Positions 49,320 to 58,704 are shown, counted from the first letter of the stretch. The stretch: 64,000 nt of DNA from Vibrio sp. DW001 (GCF_029016285.1 NZ_CP091976.1:1612001-1676000); one strand, 5' to 3'. Made by a program: numbers and translations. Notes: generated by a model from the letters alone, not told the origin.

Positions 49320-49330
49320 TTAAAGCCCCT

Positions 49331-51073
49331 TTAATTTGCGCCCGTATCTGGGTCGATTTGAATAGTTGGTGAAGAGGAAGTGACCTTTGTTGTGATTCGG
49401 TCATCACTGACTGAAACATCTACGTTTATATTTCCTCCCGTGTTTGAAGACAAATATGGATTGTTGACCGTCCCTTCATTACTTGAACTCGACGAAAACC
49501 AACTTTTGAAGTCGTCTACCACATCCATCAATCCAGCCGAAACAGGGAAACCTTCAGGCAGTTGACTTCTATCAACTTCAGATTGGCGACGAACATTAAT
49601 AGGAGAGAAGTCAGGAATGATAGAAAGTCCATAACCTACAGTGGTCGCAGCTGCTAAATTAGAAAGGCTCATAAACCTAGACTTAGATGGCTTACCTCCT
49701 TTAGGGCTTTTCCCATCAGGAAGATCACCACCTAGACCACTCATGCCACCACCTGGCATGTTTACAACAAACACAGGCATCGCGCCTAAATCTTGAAACC
49801 CACCTTTACCGCCTGCACCAGGAACGCCACCTTTACCAAATACGGTCTTAACCGAAGCAGCAATGTCTAATCCTTTTTTAGCCGCAACCAAACCACCGAC
49901 AACCCATAGTGCAGTCTCACCCCACTTCAACCAGTTTTGAATGGTTTCATCATCAACACTGTTAATAGCATCAGCGAGTTCTTGAATTGGTTCAGCCAGC
50001 CTTTGATTGGCAAATTTATTGAATGAGTTATTCAGAGAGGTCATTGCACTATTTAACGTGGCGGCATTCTTAGCAGCCGCTTCTTGCGTTGCACCTAGCT
50101 CACCAGTACCTGAAGTCATTTGTAGAAGAAGGTCTTTGTTCTCTTGAGAATAAATAGAAGACAGACCTTGCAATGAAGTCTGGTCGAATACATCGCCCAA
50201 CTTTAGCGGGTCATTTTTTGCCGCATCTAACACTTCAAGCAGTAGTTCTACTGGCTCTCGCAATTCTTTAGTGCCTTCTTTAAATACAGCGATGCCTTGT
50301 TTGTCTAGAAACTCAACTTTCTTTTTGTCTGAGAAAGTGGCGAACACGGCTTGAATAGAGGTTAGTGATTCGTTGGCGTTACCTTTTGCCTTTGCAAACA
50401 ACTGAACAAGGGCAGACATTTGTGTAATCGCTTCAGGGCCTTTGGCTTGATAGGTAGCAAAAAGCTGCTCTGATATCCCTGCCAAATCCTTAACGCTCAC
50501 ACTACCAATGGCGAACTGGCCGTACAGTTCATCAATGGTTTTCATTACAGCTTCTGAATCACGAATGCCTTTCTCTCGGAACTGAGCAAACAACGCACCT
50601 GTCGATTCAGCATCAGCGCCAAAGGCTTGCATGAACACACCCATGTTCTCTAGGTTGTCCATTACGAATTCAAGATCACCTGTCTTGCCAAGTAAGGTAT
50701 CAACGCCTGTCGCGAGAGTCGTTGTATCGATACGAATATCAGCTTGAGTAGAAAAGTCTTCAATGGATTGGGTTAGTACATCCACTTGGTCGCTAGACAG
50801 CTTGGCATTGGTGCCAATACGAACCATCTGAGCATCAAACGCTGCTACATTACGAACCGTAGCGCCTGTAGCAAAGGTTGCCGCCATACCAACATAGCGA
50901 TTACCTAAAGCGTCGATACCCCGACCAGCTGCGGCGGTCGAGGTTTTAACGAGTGTCATGGCTTTTTGGTTTTTCTTGGCGAACTCACCCATCGAATTAC
51001 CATACTGACGCGCCTTAGCCGCTAGGTTGCCTGCAAGGTTTAAGACAATATCGGTTTCAAGTTTCTGTGCCAT
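49331..51073 (-). CDS. Phage tail tape measure protein
   Basis: A 580-residue tape measure protein. The first 320 residues are the TP901-type domain (ATGATVRNVAAFDAQMVRIG then AFGADAESTGALFAQFREKG). A membrane-like stretch lies near 375-395, and the rest is low-complexity. The length should set tail length. Its first codons overlap the end of the frameshifted tail chaperone reading frame. Confidence 0.9.
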   Translation of the reverse strand: MAQKLETDIVLNLAGNLAAKARQYGNSMGEFAKKNQKAMTLVKTSTAAAGRGIDALGNRYVGMAATFATGATVRNVAAFDAQMVRIGTNAKLSSDQVDVLTQSIEDFSTQADIRIDTTTLATGVDTLLGKTGDLEFVMDNLENMGVFMQAFGADAESTGALFAQFREKGIRDSEAVMKTIDELYGQFAIGSVSVKDLAGISEQLFATYQAKGPEAITQMSALVQLFAKAKGNANESLTSIQAVFATFSDKKKVEFLDKQGIAVFKEGTKELREPVELLLEVLDAAKNDPLKLGDVFDQTSLQGLSSIYSQENKDLLLQMTSGTGELGATQEAAAKNAATLNSAMTSLNNSFNKFANQRLAEPIQELADAINSVDDETIQNWLKWGETALWVVGGLVAAKKGLDIAASVKTVFGKGGVPGAGGKGGFQDLGAMPVFVVNMPGGGMSGLGGDLPDGKSPKGGKPSKSRFMSLSNLAAATTVGYGLSIIPDFSPINVRRQSEVDRSQLPEGFPVSAGLMDVVDDFKSWFSSSSSNEGTVNNPYLSSNTGGNINVDVSVSDDRITTKVTSSSPTIQIDPDTGAN

Positions 51074-51543
51074 TGGATTGTTCTCTTAGTTTTCGATAGG
51101 TTTTGAGTAGTCGCCGCAAAGGCATGGCAGTGGTGACGCTTAACGGAATTCTTGAACACATCGCAAGTTGCAAGTTTTCACAGACTTCCGGTAGCGCCTT
51201 AAGATCGCCCCCTGTTTTCGAGCTCCTTGGTAATCAGCTCATCAAGCTCACTTGCTTTTTCTTGCAGCAGCTTAAAGTCGTCCTGGTGCAGCTTTCTTAA
51301 CTCCTTGATAGAGATAGGCCCCTGAACACTGCCAATGTACTCAACCTGACGAACAAGAAGCTCAATGCCATAAAGCACATCAGAGGTGTACGCCATGGCC
51401 ACGCCATCATTCACGATCACTTTCTCTGCCGCTAACTGCGCATCGATGTAATCACCAGAGCTTAACTCTCTTAGACCAACTTCATGGTGGACGGCTTCGC
51501 CCACCTTGAAACCATGATCCAATGCAAAGGTCATGATAGCCAT
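51057..51543 (-). CDS. Tail assembly chaperone, -2 frameshifted long form
   Basis: After glycine 112 the ribosome can slip back two bases on GGGGG (GGG re-pairs to GGG) and continue for 50 codons (GDLKALPEVCENLQLAM at the start), stopping at TGA 51059-51057 inside the tape measure gene. The total would be 162 residues. The -1 frame closes after about 21 codons. Mu is known to use a -2 shift at this gene. This reading is my inference from the sequence. Confidence 0.7.
51199..51543 (-). CDS. Tail assembly chaperone, zero frame (Mu gp41 type)
   Basis: A 114-residue protein of the Mu gp41 tail-assembly family (MTFALDHGFKVGEAVHHEVG at the start, LRELSSGDYIDAQLAAEKVI after). It lies between tail tube and tape measure genes, the usual position of the G/GT-type chaperone. 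The last codons contain a G5CGA run where some ribosomes probably shift (see next entry). Confidence 0.9.
   Translation of the reverse strand: MAIMTFALDHGFKVGEAVHHEVGLRELSSGDYIDAQLAAEKVIVNDGVAMAYTSDVLYGIELLVRQVEYIGSVQGPISIKELRKLHQDDFKLLQEKASELDELITKELENRGRS
51205..51212 (-). promoter_or_regulatory. Slippery sequence GGGGGCGA for programmed -2 frameshift
   Basis: On the minus strand GGGGGCGA lies six bases before the zero-frame stop TAA (51201-51199). A P-site GGG codon (51210-51208) can shift to GGG at 51212-51210 with full pairing. The same kind of site is known in phage Mu. Confidence 0.7.
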
Positions 51544-51896
51544 TAAACTTTCTCCGCTGGGTTTCCTGTGAACGTACCTGTAATCTCACCAGAATCACTC
51601 AACACAAATGGCTCTTGTGGTGATGCACCCGTAATCATGTAGTCAACACCGTTATCGCCTTCGTAAGTTAAGGTGGCATTTGTCATAGCATTAATCTCCA
51701 CAACATCGACATCTTCGTCTGCCGCAATCACTACAGATAGTGTTGATGGAACGAAGTCTTGAGAGAAACCCCAAATTCTCTTTGGCCCATTATGAGCCGT
51801 ATTTGTTACTCCACCTGGGTTCAAAGTAGAACCCTTCTTTGTTTTAAGCTGTTTGCTGTTAGCACGAACAACAACTTGACCAAGGATTTGTCCCAT
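51543..51896 (-). CDS. Phage tail tube protein (Mu gp40/M type)
   Basis: A 117-residue tube protein. The block STLNPGGVTNTAHNGPKRIW, the NATLTYEGDNGVDYMITGA core, and the position after the sheath gene match the Mu M family. It stacks in rings inside the sheath. Its stop overlaps the chaperone start by one base. Confidence 0.93.
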   Translation of the reverse strand: MGQILGQVVVRANSKQLKTKKGSTLNPGGVTNTAHNGPKRIWGFSQDFVPSTLSVVIAADEDVDVVEINAMTNATLTYEGDNGVDYMITGASPQEPFVLSDSGEITGTFTGNPAEKV

Positions 51897-51911
51897 GGTG
51901 CGTACTCCCTA

Positions 51912-53390
51912 TTAAAGTTTGAACTGCATTAATGCGGCGAAGATACGGAACTGATTCACGATGTCTGGCTTGAACACACAGTTCAAACGGTTCTTATCGT
52001 TTTCGTCCCGATACAATTCTAACGTCTCTTTGAAACCTTCGAAGTCTTCCATCAACGCGCTCGGCACCCAGTCATCACTTGCTAATTCGATGATGGCAAG
52101 GCGCATAATCTTTGGTGTCACCACTGGCTGACCAGGGTCAAGGCGATCAAGAACATCGTCACCGGCCAACTTATGGCGAGGGAATCGGTTAGTCACCATG
52201 GTTCGAAGTGAGTAACGTAAGTAACCCAATGTCGCTGGTGTCGTGATATCGAGGTAACTTGGGTCTGGGTCGCCATACACGTTCTCACGGTACATTGATA
52301 CTTCACGCTCAATCGCAATTTCATTACCTGGCGTAACGGAATAGGTCGCAATGCCATCGTGCAGAAGTAGATTGCGTTCGGTCATATCCCACTGAGCGGT
52401 TTTAGCCGGTGGTAGCAAACTGGTCAGCACTAACGTTTGAAGAGGGCGTGCAGGGTCAATACCCAGTGAGTAAGATGCACGGCCAGCATAAGCGGCTGCA
52501 AATTCCCAAGGCGAGTTTGGCGAACTGTTCGTACCCATACACGTAAACAAGAAGTCATTACGCGCAGAGCCAAACGCACCCGTCTCAGCAAAGGTGCCAC
52601 GGAACGCGGTATAAGCAATGCCTTCAATCATCTTGAGTGGGCCCCAGCGATTAATCAGCTCGTCACGTAGGTCATTCATTGATTGGGTATCGTTAAATGG
52701 CATCACGATATGGTTGTACCATTCGTTCGGAATAGCCGCGATAACAGCGCTCATGTCTGGCGTTCCTGCGCCGCCTGTCATGGCAGTAATCGCAATAGTC
52801 ACACCACTAGGCAAGAACTCACCGTCGTAGTAGTTGTAACGGATATCGATATCGTCGCCCGTAATACCTGTCCATTTACACGTCAGCTCTACAATATTTG
52901 TCTCAGCTGTTTTCAAAGCAGCAGTAACAGGCAGGTTGGTATCAGCATTCACCTTAGCAATGATGGCCGTCGCAATAGAATCAGCATCGTCCGTATCTTT
53001 CACCGTTACCTGCACGCTTTCGCCAGCAATCAATAAAGCGATCACACCTGCTTTAACCGTGGTTGCAGTAACGGCAATCTCACCCTTAGCCGCACTTGCT
53101 GCTAAGTCAGCCACACCCAATGCATACACGTCTGTATATTCATTGGTTTTGCGGAACTTCTTAAGCGAACGAGAAAGCATTGAACCTTTACCATAAAGGT
53201 CATCCATTTGGCTTTCACTTGTCGTAATGCGATTCAGCGTAAGTGCGTCAGCACTGCCCGTTGCCAGCTGTTGGCCAAGGACTAATACTTTCTGAGCCAA
53301 AGCGGGTGTGCCTGAATTCGCTTCGCTGTTGTCGATCTCGATATAAACGAGTGGTACTCGAATATCGTTAGGAATAGAGCCTAATGACAT
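51912..53390 (-). CDS. Phage contractile tail sheath protein (Mu gp39/L type)
   Basis: A 492-residue sheath. Motifs are LGSIPNDIRVPLVYIEIDNS, ERNLLLHDGIATYSVTPGNE and YLRYSLRTMVTNRFPRHKLA, all sheath family. It shows this is a myovirus-type contractile tail. Sixteen bases separate it from the tube gene. Confidence 0.95.
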   Translation of the reverse strand: MSLGSIPNDIRVPLVYIEIDNSEANSGTPALAQKVLVLGQQLATGSADALTLNRITTSESQMDDLYGKGSMLSRSLKKFRKTNEYTDVYALGVADLAASAAKGEIAVTATTVKAGVIALLIAGESVQVTVKDTDDADSIATAIIAKVNADTNLPVTAALKTAETNIVELTCKWTGITGDDIDIRYNYYDGEFLPSGVTIAITAMTGGAGTPDMSAVIAAIPNEWYNHIVMPFNDTQSMNDLRDELINRWGPLKMIEGIAYTAFRGTFAETGAFGSARNDFLFTCMGTNSSPNSPWEFAAAYAGRASYSLGIDPARPLQTLVLTSLLPPAKTAQWDMTERNLLLHDGIATYSVTPGNEIAIEREVSMYRENVYGDPDPSYLDITTPATLGYLRYSLRTMVTNRFPRHKLAGDDVLDRLDPGQPVVTPKIMRLAIIELASDDWVPSALMEDFEGFKETLELYRDENDKNRLNCVFKPDIVNQFRIFAALMQFKL

Positions 53391-53392
53391 GC

Positions 53393-53674
53393 TTATTCTC
53401 CTTCAGTTTTAGAGGTTGTAGCCTTGGCTTCTTTCGCCAGCGCTTTCTTTTGTTGCTCGATGGCATCGGCTTTTTCTTTTGCCAGCGCCGCCTTGGCTGC
53501 ATCCCAATCTTTTTGATGGACTAGTACCACGTCGCCATCATTAATTCTTCGAACCCAGTAACCTGTGCGTTCGACTTCTTCACCATCTGCGTTAACAAAA
53601 CCACCGTCAGGTTTGCGTACAGGCACTTCGGCTTTCTTGGGTTTAATGGGGATCAGATTCTTTTTTAACGACAT
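53393..53674 (-). CDS. DUF2635 protein (Mu gp38 type)
   Basis: A 93-residue small protein. The opening PKKAEVPVRKPDGGFVNADG then WVRRINDGDVVLVHQKDW is diagnostic of DUF2635. Its C-terminus is a highly charged A/K/E tail. It is encoded right before the sheath, as in Mu. Function unknown. Confidence 0.9.
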   Translation of the reverse strand: MSLKKNLIPIKPKKAEVPVRKPDGGFVNADGEEVERTGYWVRRINDGDVVLVHQKDWDAAKAALAKEKADAIEQQKKALAKEAKATTSKTEGE

Positions 53675-53701
53675 GATTAAGTCCTATATTTGTGTCACGG
53701 T

Positions 53702-54292
53702 TTATTGAGGCAGCTTCACTTCACCATCAATGGTGGGTGCGCCATCTGCGATTTCACCTTTCAGACCAAAGGTAATGAAGTCATCTAACGTACTGAGATC
53801 AATCTCTTCATCTAAGTACCATTGCTGCGACCAAGTGACAGACCAGATAGCAATACCAAGCTTGTCAATTTCACCGCTGTATAAATTGTCACTGCGTACG
53901 TTTTCAACGCGACCATAGGCCGTTGGCAGTGCGCTTCTATCCACCAGTTCACGCACCAACTTTCCTGCGACCACTTCAGCACGTAGGTCTTTTTCGTAAC
54001 CGAACTGGTCGGTGGTAAACACATAGGCCACAAGGTTAACGTTACCAATTAAGCGATTACCCACGGTTTCATATTGCGGAACACGTAGGGCAGCAACACG
54101 AACGCCACCGTCACGGTTCGACATCCAGCGCTTAATATCATCCGCTTTATCAAAGCGGCCAATGTGGCGCTCAACGGTTTGGATCTTTTCTATTTCACGT
54201 ACACCACCTTCAAGCTTTGGCTTAAGGTACTGAACGATTTCATTCACAGCCCAAACGGTAGAACCACTGGTGGTAAAGTCGGGTCTAGACAT
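53702..54292 (-). CDS. DUF1834 protein (Mu gp37/K type)
   Basis: A 196-residue protein of DUF1834, the Mu gp37 family, likely a tail terminator or neck component. It lies between the virion morphogenesis and DUF2635 genes, and overlaps the former by eight bases. Confidence 0.88.
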   Translation of the reverse strand: MSRPDFTTSGSTVWAVNEIVQYLKPKLEGGVREIEKIQTVERHIGRFDKADDIKRWMSNRDGGVRVAALRVPQYETVGNRLIGNVNLVAYVFTTDQFGYEKDLRAEVVAGKLVRELVDRSALPTAYGRVENVRSDNLYSGEIDKLGIAIWSVTWSQQWYLDEEIDLSTLDDFITFGLKGEIADGAPTIDGEVKLPQ

Positions 54293-54827
54293 TCATTAAC
54301 TCCTTCCAGAAGTTACCGATAACCGTATACACATCCGCTTGGTTGTCGGTACTTAACCCTAAAAATTCTCGCTGCGGTATGTTCATCATACGAGTGAAAG
54401 ACGAGATGAATTGAGTTCTCTGAGGAATCGCTTTACCAAAGGCTTGTGTGATAAGGCGCGTATGAGCAGACACTTGAACCGGACCAGAAAAGCCATCTTG
54501 ATGAACGCTAGCGTAAGCCAATGGCGATCCAACTCGAACTTGGTTTCGCTCCACTTGGAAAGTAATGGAGTCTCGCAAGTCTCCTTCACCAACCAATAGG
54601 GATTGATTTCCATGTCGAGTCTTCGCATAACTGCTAGACCAATCATCCCAACGTTGACCATCAGGTGAAGTTTTCTCATCGGCAATTCTTCTCGTGGTTT
54701 GGTTTTCTACAACACTCCCTAAACTATCCAAAAGTTCCATTTTGTGCTTTGGGTCGCTTAGGGTTTCAAGCAGCTGTTGATAGCGCTCAAGCTCTTGCGT
54801 TCCCGTTACTTGAACACCAATCGACAT
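54285..54827 (-). CDS. Phage virion morphogenesis protein (gpG/gpS type)
   Basis: A 180-residue protein of the phage virion morphogenesis family (related to P2 gpS tail completion and Mu G). Blocks RRIADEKTSPDGQRWDDWSS then SSYAKTRHGNQSLLVGEGDL are typical. In Mu the G gene follows the minor head gene F, whereas here it sits between gp36- and gp37-like genes. Confidence 0.88.
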   Translation of the reverse strand: MSIGVQVTGTQELERYQQLLETLSDPKHKMELLDSLGSVVENQTTRRIADEKTSPDGQRWDDWSSSYAKTRHGNQSLLVGEGDLRDSITFQVERNQVRVGSPLAYASVHQDGFSGPVQVSAHTRLITQAFGKAIPQRTQFISSFTRMMNIPQREFLGLSTDNQADVYTVIGNFWKELMNV

Positions 54828-55261
54828 TACAAGACGCCTCTCAAGCTTTTGCGAGTGAACTGACGCTCGTTCTCTTGAATCAGCTCAACCTTGCCCACGC
54901 TGCTTTCGCTTGGGGCTTCGATGGTTGGCAAACCAAGTTCGCGCTTGCCATTGGCTATCTCACGCAGGGTTTCAAGCTGCATCTTGTAGCGCTCTTCTAG
55001 TAAGTTAGTGGCCTGTTGGTCACGGTCGGCTAACCAGTAGAACGCAATAGTGATGGCAACCTTATTCAACATACCTGGCACAGTCGGCAGTGGCAGAACA
55101 TAACGACGACCTAAGAAAGAGTTAATCTCTTCATCGGCTTGGTCTAATGCCTGGTTAATCCAAACATCGTTGAGTTCGCCAGTGGTGCGGTCTACCGCAA
55201 AGTTCCACAGCATTTGCTCATCACGATCAAGTAGGTCTTGCTTGGTTGCGTAAGTTGCCAT
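54827..55261 (-). CDS. DUF1320 protein (Mu gp36 type)
   Basis: A 144-residue protein of the DUF1320 family. YATKQDLLDRDEQMLWNFA at the start and the LGRRYVLPLPTVPGMLNKVA block are typical. This is likely a head-tail connector. It overlaps the next gene by one base. Confidence 0.9.
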   Translation of the reverse strand: MATYATKQDLLDRDEQMLWNFAVDRTTGELNDVWINQALDQADEEINSFLGRRYVLPLPTVPGMLNKVAITIAFYWLADRDQQATNLLEERYKMQLETLREIANGKRELGLPTIEAPSESSVGKVELIQENERQFTRKSLRGVL

Positions 55262-55285
55262 CGTATTTACTACCTTTTAAAAACG

Positions 55286-55909
55286 TTATTGCTGCATGTC
55301 TTGAAAATCGAGTACGTCTTCAAGCTCAACAACTTCAACTGTTAGGTGCGGCTCGTCGTGTACTCGCTTCGCCTTTTCAGGAGAGAGGAACACCACGCAC
55401 TCTGGTTCATGATCTTTCGCATGAACTCGCGCAGACGCATCCGGCTCTTGTTCCACCACAAGCACCAGCTTTTCTTGGAGACGATGGAACTGAACGCCTG
55501 AGCGCCAAAACCCAGCATCTGATTTAGCGCATACTTTGAAAGCGCCAAGAATACCGATAGCGTCAACGCCATCCCCAGGATGAACCACATCATCTTTCTT
55601 TGAATCCACTTGCTCACTTGCCTTTCCTTCTTTGGTTTCAGTGCCCGCCATCGACGCATCTTGCTCCAGCTTGTCGTTCTCCCCCTTTTCAGGGTTCTTA
55701 GAATCAGGCTCTGATTGAGATGAACTTTCAGCTGTTGATGCTTCCGGCTCGGTTGTTTTTAACTGAACATTGGTTTCAGCTTCTGCTTCGGCCTTTAATT
55801 CAGCATCGGCGTTGTCTAGTGCTTTCTGTTCGGCTTCCGCTTTAGCGGTGGAGGGATTTCCTTCCACTTTTCCAACTTTTCCAGTTGTTGATTTTTTAGT
55901 TCCACTCAC
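55286..55909 (-). CDS. Mu gp35-like protein with long acidic linker
   Basis: A 207-residue protein. The first 120 residues are a low-complexity A/E/K/S/T-rich linker, and the last 80 form a small domain (CAKSDAGFWRSGVQFHRLQE) of the HI1506/gp35 type. It should be a capsid-linked protein. The acidic linker may be surface-exposed. Function not known. Confidence 0.75.
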   Translation of the reverse strand: MSGTKKSTTGKVGKVEGNPSTAKAEAEQKALDNADAELKAEAEAETNVQLKTTEPEASTAESSSQSEPDSKNPEKGENDKLEQDASMAGTETKEGKASEQVDSKKDDVVHPGDGVDAIGILGAFKVCAKSDAGFWRSGVQFHRLQEKLVLVVEQEPDASARVHAKDHEPECVVFLSPEKAKRVHDEPHLTVEVVELEDVLDFQDMQQ

Positions 55910-55947
55910 TGTGAACTCCTTTAAACGAATATTTAATGGCGATTAAA

Positions 55948-56511
55948 TTACGGTTTAATGCCCCAGAAACTCATGATCACACCCGCTGAAGAGGGCAACC
56001 CATTAGCCGCACCAAATGAAACAATGGAAACCGTTCGGCTTGCATCGCTCGTTGAATGCATCCAACGGAATTTGTCACCCGCCAAGATGGAAACAGACAC
56101 AGAATAATCAATCGCTCGCTTCTCATCGGTTGACTGGCTATCTAAGGTAATCGGTCTCAAGCTGCCGTCATAAGCTACCCATTGGCCTGTTCCTGTATCG
56201 AACACTTCGATGAACATTCCCCAATCGGTACTTCCTGCACCTGCAAGCTCACGCAAAATGGAAACGTTCAAGCTCACCATTCCACTAAAGTCTTTAAGCG
56301 CTGTGGTTTCACCTGTTAATAAATCAAGGGAAAGGTCAGCAGACGCTAGAGGAATTTGGTTAAATTGAATCGCTTCTGGTGTGTTGTCTGCCGCGAGCGT
56401 TTGCTTTAAATCGTTCGCATCTGGCGTGACATAACTGGCACGCATAAGCAAAACAGATTCAGGTGCTGGCGGTGCGCTTTGGCTTATCAGTGGTGAGTTT
56501 TCAAAAAACAT
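55948..56511 (-). CDS. Hypothetical phage head-associated protein
   Basis: A 187-residue protein with beta-rich composition. The ATG at 56511 is preceded by GGAAGG inside the end of the upstream gene. A longer frame to 56592 runs over that gene and is rejected. The closing GVIMSFWGIKP looks like the last strand of a viral jelly-roll. I do not recognise it. It may be a head decoration or fibre protein, given its position after the capsid genes. Confidence 0.65.
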   Translation of the reverse strand: MFFENSPLISQSAPPAPESVLLMRASYVTPDANDLKQTLAADNTPEAIQFNQIPLASADLSLDLLTGETTALKDFSGMVSLNVSILRELAGAGSTDWGMFIEVFDTGTGQWVAYDGSLRPITLDSQSTDEKRAIDYSVSVSILAGDKFRWMHSTSDASRTVSIVSFGAANGLPSSAGVIMSFWGIKP

Positions 56512-56513
56512 AC

Positions 56514-56762
56514 TTAACCTTCCGTAACGATGACATCGCCTGTTGAGCTGGCGGTTCTTCCGTAAATGTTTTTCGCTACAGCGCGAGACCAACCAATGCC
56601 TTTTTCAAGCTTCAGTTGATGCCCAAACGTTTCAGCATCGGATGGTGCTGAGTCTTCAACACGGTACTTCACAACGCTGCCTGCTTGGTTGTCCATATAA
56701 CCCGCCGCAGCAGAAGAAATAAGCGTCCAAGTGTTTGGATTAAGTTCAACTTTTACAGTCAT
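56514..56762 (-). CDS. Small phage protein (82 aa), unrecognised
   Basis: An 82-residue protein (VELNPNTWTLISSAAAGYMD in the N-terminal part). It sits between capsid and the 187-residue gene; two bases separate it from the latter start. The composition suggests a small beta-barrel, perhaps capsid decoration. No family assignment. Confidence 0.65.
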   Translation of the reverse strand: MTVKVELNPNTWTLISSAAAGYMDNQAGSVVKYRVEDSAPSDAETFGHQLKLEKGIGWSRAVAKNIYGRTASSTGDVIVTEG

Positions 56763-56815
56763 GGCATAAATCCCTAAAGGTTGGCGGCATTGCTACCGCC
56801 AATCTGTCTTGCTGG

Positions 56816-57712
56816 TTAAGCGATGAATGGAGAAACGATCACTTCTACGTCTTGGAAATACACGTTGGTATCACCACCTTCGATGAGCATTCGTTCAATC
56901 AATTTCTTCGCTGCCGCACGGTTCGCATAGCCAACCACAAGTGTGGTAGGGCGAACACCCAGAGGCACACCATCGGCACGTTTCATTCCGCCAAGTTGTT
57001 TAACCGCCGCTTCATAGTTCGCTTCCGTCAGCGCAGCTTTAGAGCCAATCGCTAATTGAGGGAAAGAGAAGCCAACTTCACAACGCCCATCAGTACCCGC
57101 TGCAAACTTGTTGTTGAACCAGGTGTACTCTTCTGTCGGGTTCATGTTTTTGAACACGAACGGACGACGGTTCTGATACACGATAGGCTTCAGCGTTTGC
57201 GAGTTATCAATCAAGAACCAAGGCGAACCTGTATCGGTTGACGGGTCACCAACCACGTTCGAGAACGTTGAAGCAGGTGTCGTGTCTAACGGGTGGTCAG
57301 AATCAAAGTAGTTCTGGCCGTCATAACAAAGCGTGGTGAAACCTGCTACAAGCAATGGATAAGCAAGCTTGTCTGGGAACATCGTTACCTGATCACCAAA
57401 ACGTTCTGCCAATACTGAGTACTGACCGATTTGGTCATCTTCAACATTTTCACGGCTGATAGAGATAGAGCTTTCGAACGTCTTGTTTGTAATGGCGTAA
57501 CCATGCTTACCCACATCAGCCAGCTGTCGGTCACCTACCCATTCTTTAATCTCTGGTAAGTCTTTCAACCAACCATAGAAGTTAGAGGCACCAGAAGACG
57601 GAACTTCAGTAGCAATCTTGTCCCATTGTGGGTTTGCTCGTGAAACACCTTTCACGAACGAGGCGTTCATTGATACAAACAACGCTTCAATAATTTGAGC
57701 TTCAGTCGCCAT
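56816..57712 (-). CDS. Major capsid protein (Mu gpT type)
   Basis: A 298-residue HK97-fold major head subunit of the Mu gpT family. Blocks EALFVSMNASFVKGVSRANP, YGWLKDLPEIKEWVGDRQLA and VGFSFPQLAIGSKAALTEAN are typical. The ribosome site overlaps the end of the protease gene two bases upstream. Confidence 0.95.
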   Translation of the reverse strand: MATEAQIIEALFVSMNASFVKGVSRANPQWDKIATEVPSSGASNFYGWLKDLPEIKEWVGDRQLADVGKHGYAITNKTFESSISISRENVEDDQIGQYSVLAERFGDQVTMFPDKLAYPLLVAGFTTLCYDGQNYFDSDHPLDTTPASTFSNVVGDPSTDTGSPWFLIDNSQTLKPIVYQNRRPFVFKNMNPTEEYTWFNNKFAAGTDGRCEVGFSFPQLAIGSKAALTEANYEAAVKQLGGMKRADGVPLGVRPTTLVVGYANRAAAKKLIERMLIEGGDTNVYFQDVEVIVSPFIA

Positions 57713-57714
57713 GA

Positions 57715-58704
57715 TTACGCGTCCTTATTCAGTTCTTGGTTAGACGCGATAGAGTTCTTTGATGCTAGGAACTCTTCTTCGGTCAAATTCATCTTGCGAC
57801 ACATCGCAAGTTCGTCTTTATCTAACTGGCTGCCACCTTCAACTTTCGGCTTCTTAACCTGGGAGTTGGTCGCAATAGATGGAGCACTCTTCACAAACGC
57901 TTCGAACTGCTCAACACCGCCTTCAGCACGACACATACCAACAAACATTTCTTTGTTCGCTGGCGCAATCTTGCCTTCATCAATCGCAGCCTGAACCAAG
58001 CCATCGATTTTCTGATCGTCAATATCTTTTAACTGAGCTTCAGCCGTGGTGGCGCGATTCAGTGCAACGGTGTGTGTTTCAATTGGGATGAACTTAGTTA
58101 AGTCCGGCGTAGCGGCACGGTTTAGCGCAATGTCTTTCTCAGACTTAAGTGAATTAATTGCGGTAACACCTTGCTCTTCGGTCGCGTCTGCGGCTAGGCC
58201 AAGCGCGGCTGCAATCAGTTGTGAAAGCGGCATGTCGGTTTCCTCTTGTCGATTAAGGGCAGGTACATAAAAGTTAGGTTTGTTGGTTAAGCCAGCGCTG
58301 CTCATCGCAGTAATGACGCCTTGCTGGTCATAGTTAAAAGCAGGGGAGTAATACAGATATAACTTGTCGGTAATTTTATAGCGGCCGATATAGTTCCATT
58401 CGACTTGCGCCCAAATCTCACCTTCGCGGTTTTCTAGTGCCAGAATCCAACCCGCTGCATCAGCGTCTTTACCTTCTGGGCCACGAATCTCGGTAGCGTG
58501 TTCAATGTCGAAAGGAAGTTTTGCATCAAAGGCTGCAACAATCGCATCAGGTTCGGTGTTCATCCACATGCGACCATCACGGCCTTTTACTTCACCCGCA
58601 GGAATCATTGGCAACCAAACGCTGTTAGTACCTTGTTCTTCACCAAGGCCATCAATCATGCTGTTCGATAAGTTGAAACACATTGCCAGGTAAGTTTTTT
58701 TCAT
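57715..58704 (-). CDS. Phage head protease / scaffold (Mu gpI-Z type)
   Basis: A 329-residue protein. The N-terminal 190 residues are the Mu gpI protease family (VWLPMIPAGEVKGRDGRMWM then PFDIEHATEIRGPEG). The C-terminal 140 residues form the helical scaffold (Z). In Mu the scaffold is also made from an internal start; METs lie in the middle here (for example at the MPLSQLIAAALG segment). ATG 58704 is preferred because GGAG precedes it at good spacing. Confidence 0.88.
   Translation of the reverse strand: MKKTYLAMCFNLSNSMIDGLGEEQGTNSVWLPMIPAGEVKGRDGRMWMNTEPDAIVAAFDAKLPFDIEHATEIRGPEGKDADAAGWILALENREGEIWAQVEWNYIGRYKITDKLYLYYSPAFNYDQQGVITAMSSAGLTNKPNFYVPALNRQEETDMPLSQLIAAALGLAADATEEQGVTAINSLKSEKDIALNRAATPDLTKFIPIETHTVALNRATTAEAQLKDIDDQKIDGLVQAAIDEGKIAPANKEMFVGMCRAEGGVEQFEAFVKSAPSIATNSQVKKPKVEGGSQLDKDELAMCRKMNLTEEEFLASKNSIASNQELNKDA

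Noticed and set aside
51133..51208. -1 frameshift product of the tail chaperone
   Set aside because: The -1 frame hits TAA after about 21 codons, well before the tape measure gene, while the -2 frame stays open to it.
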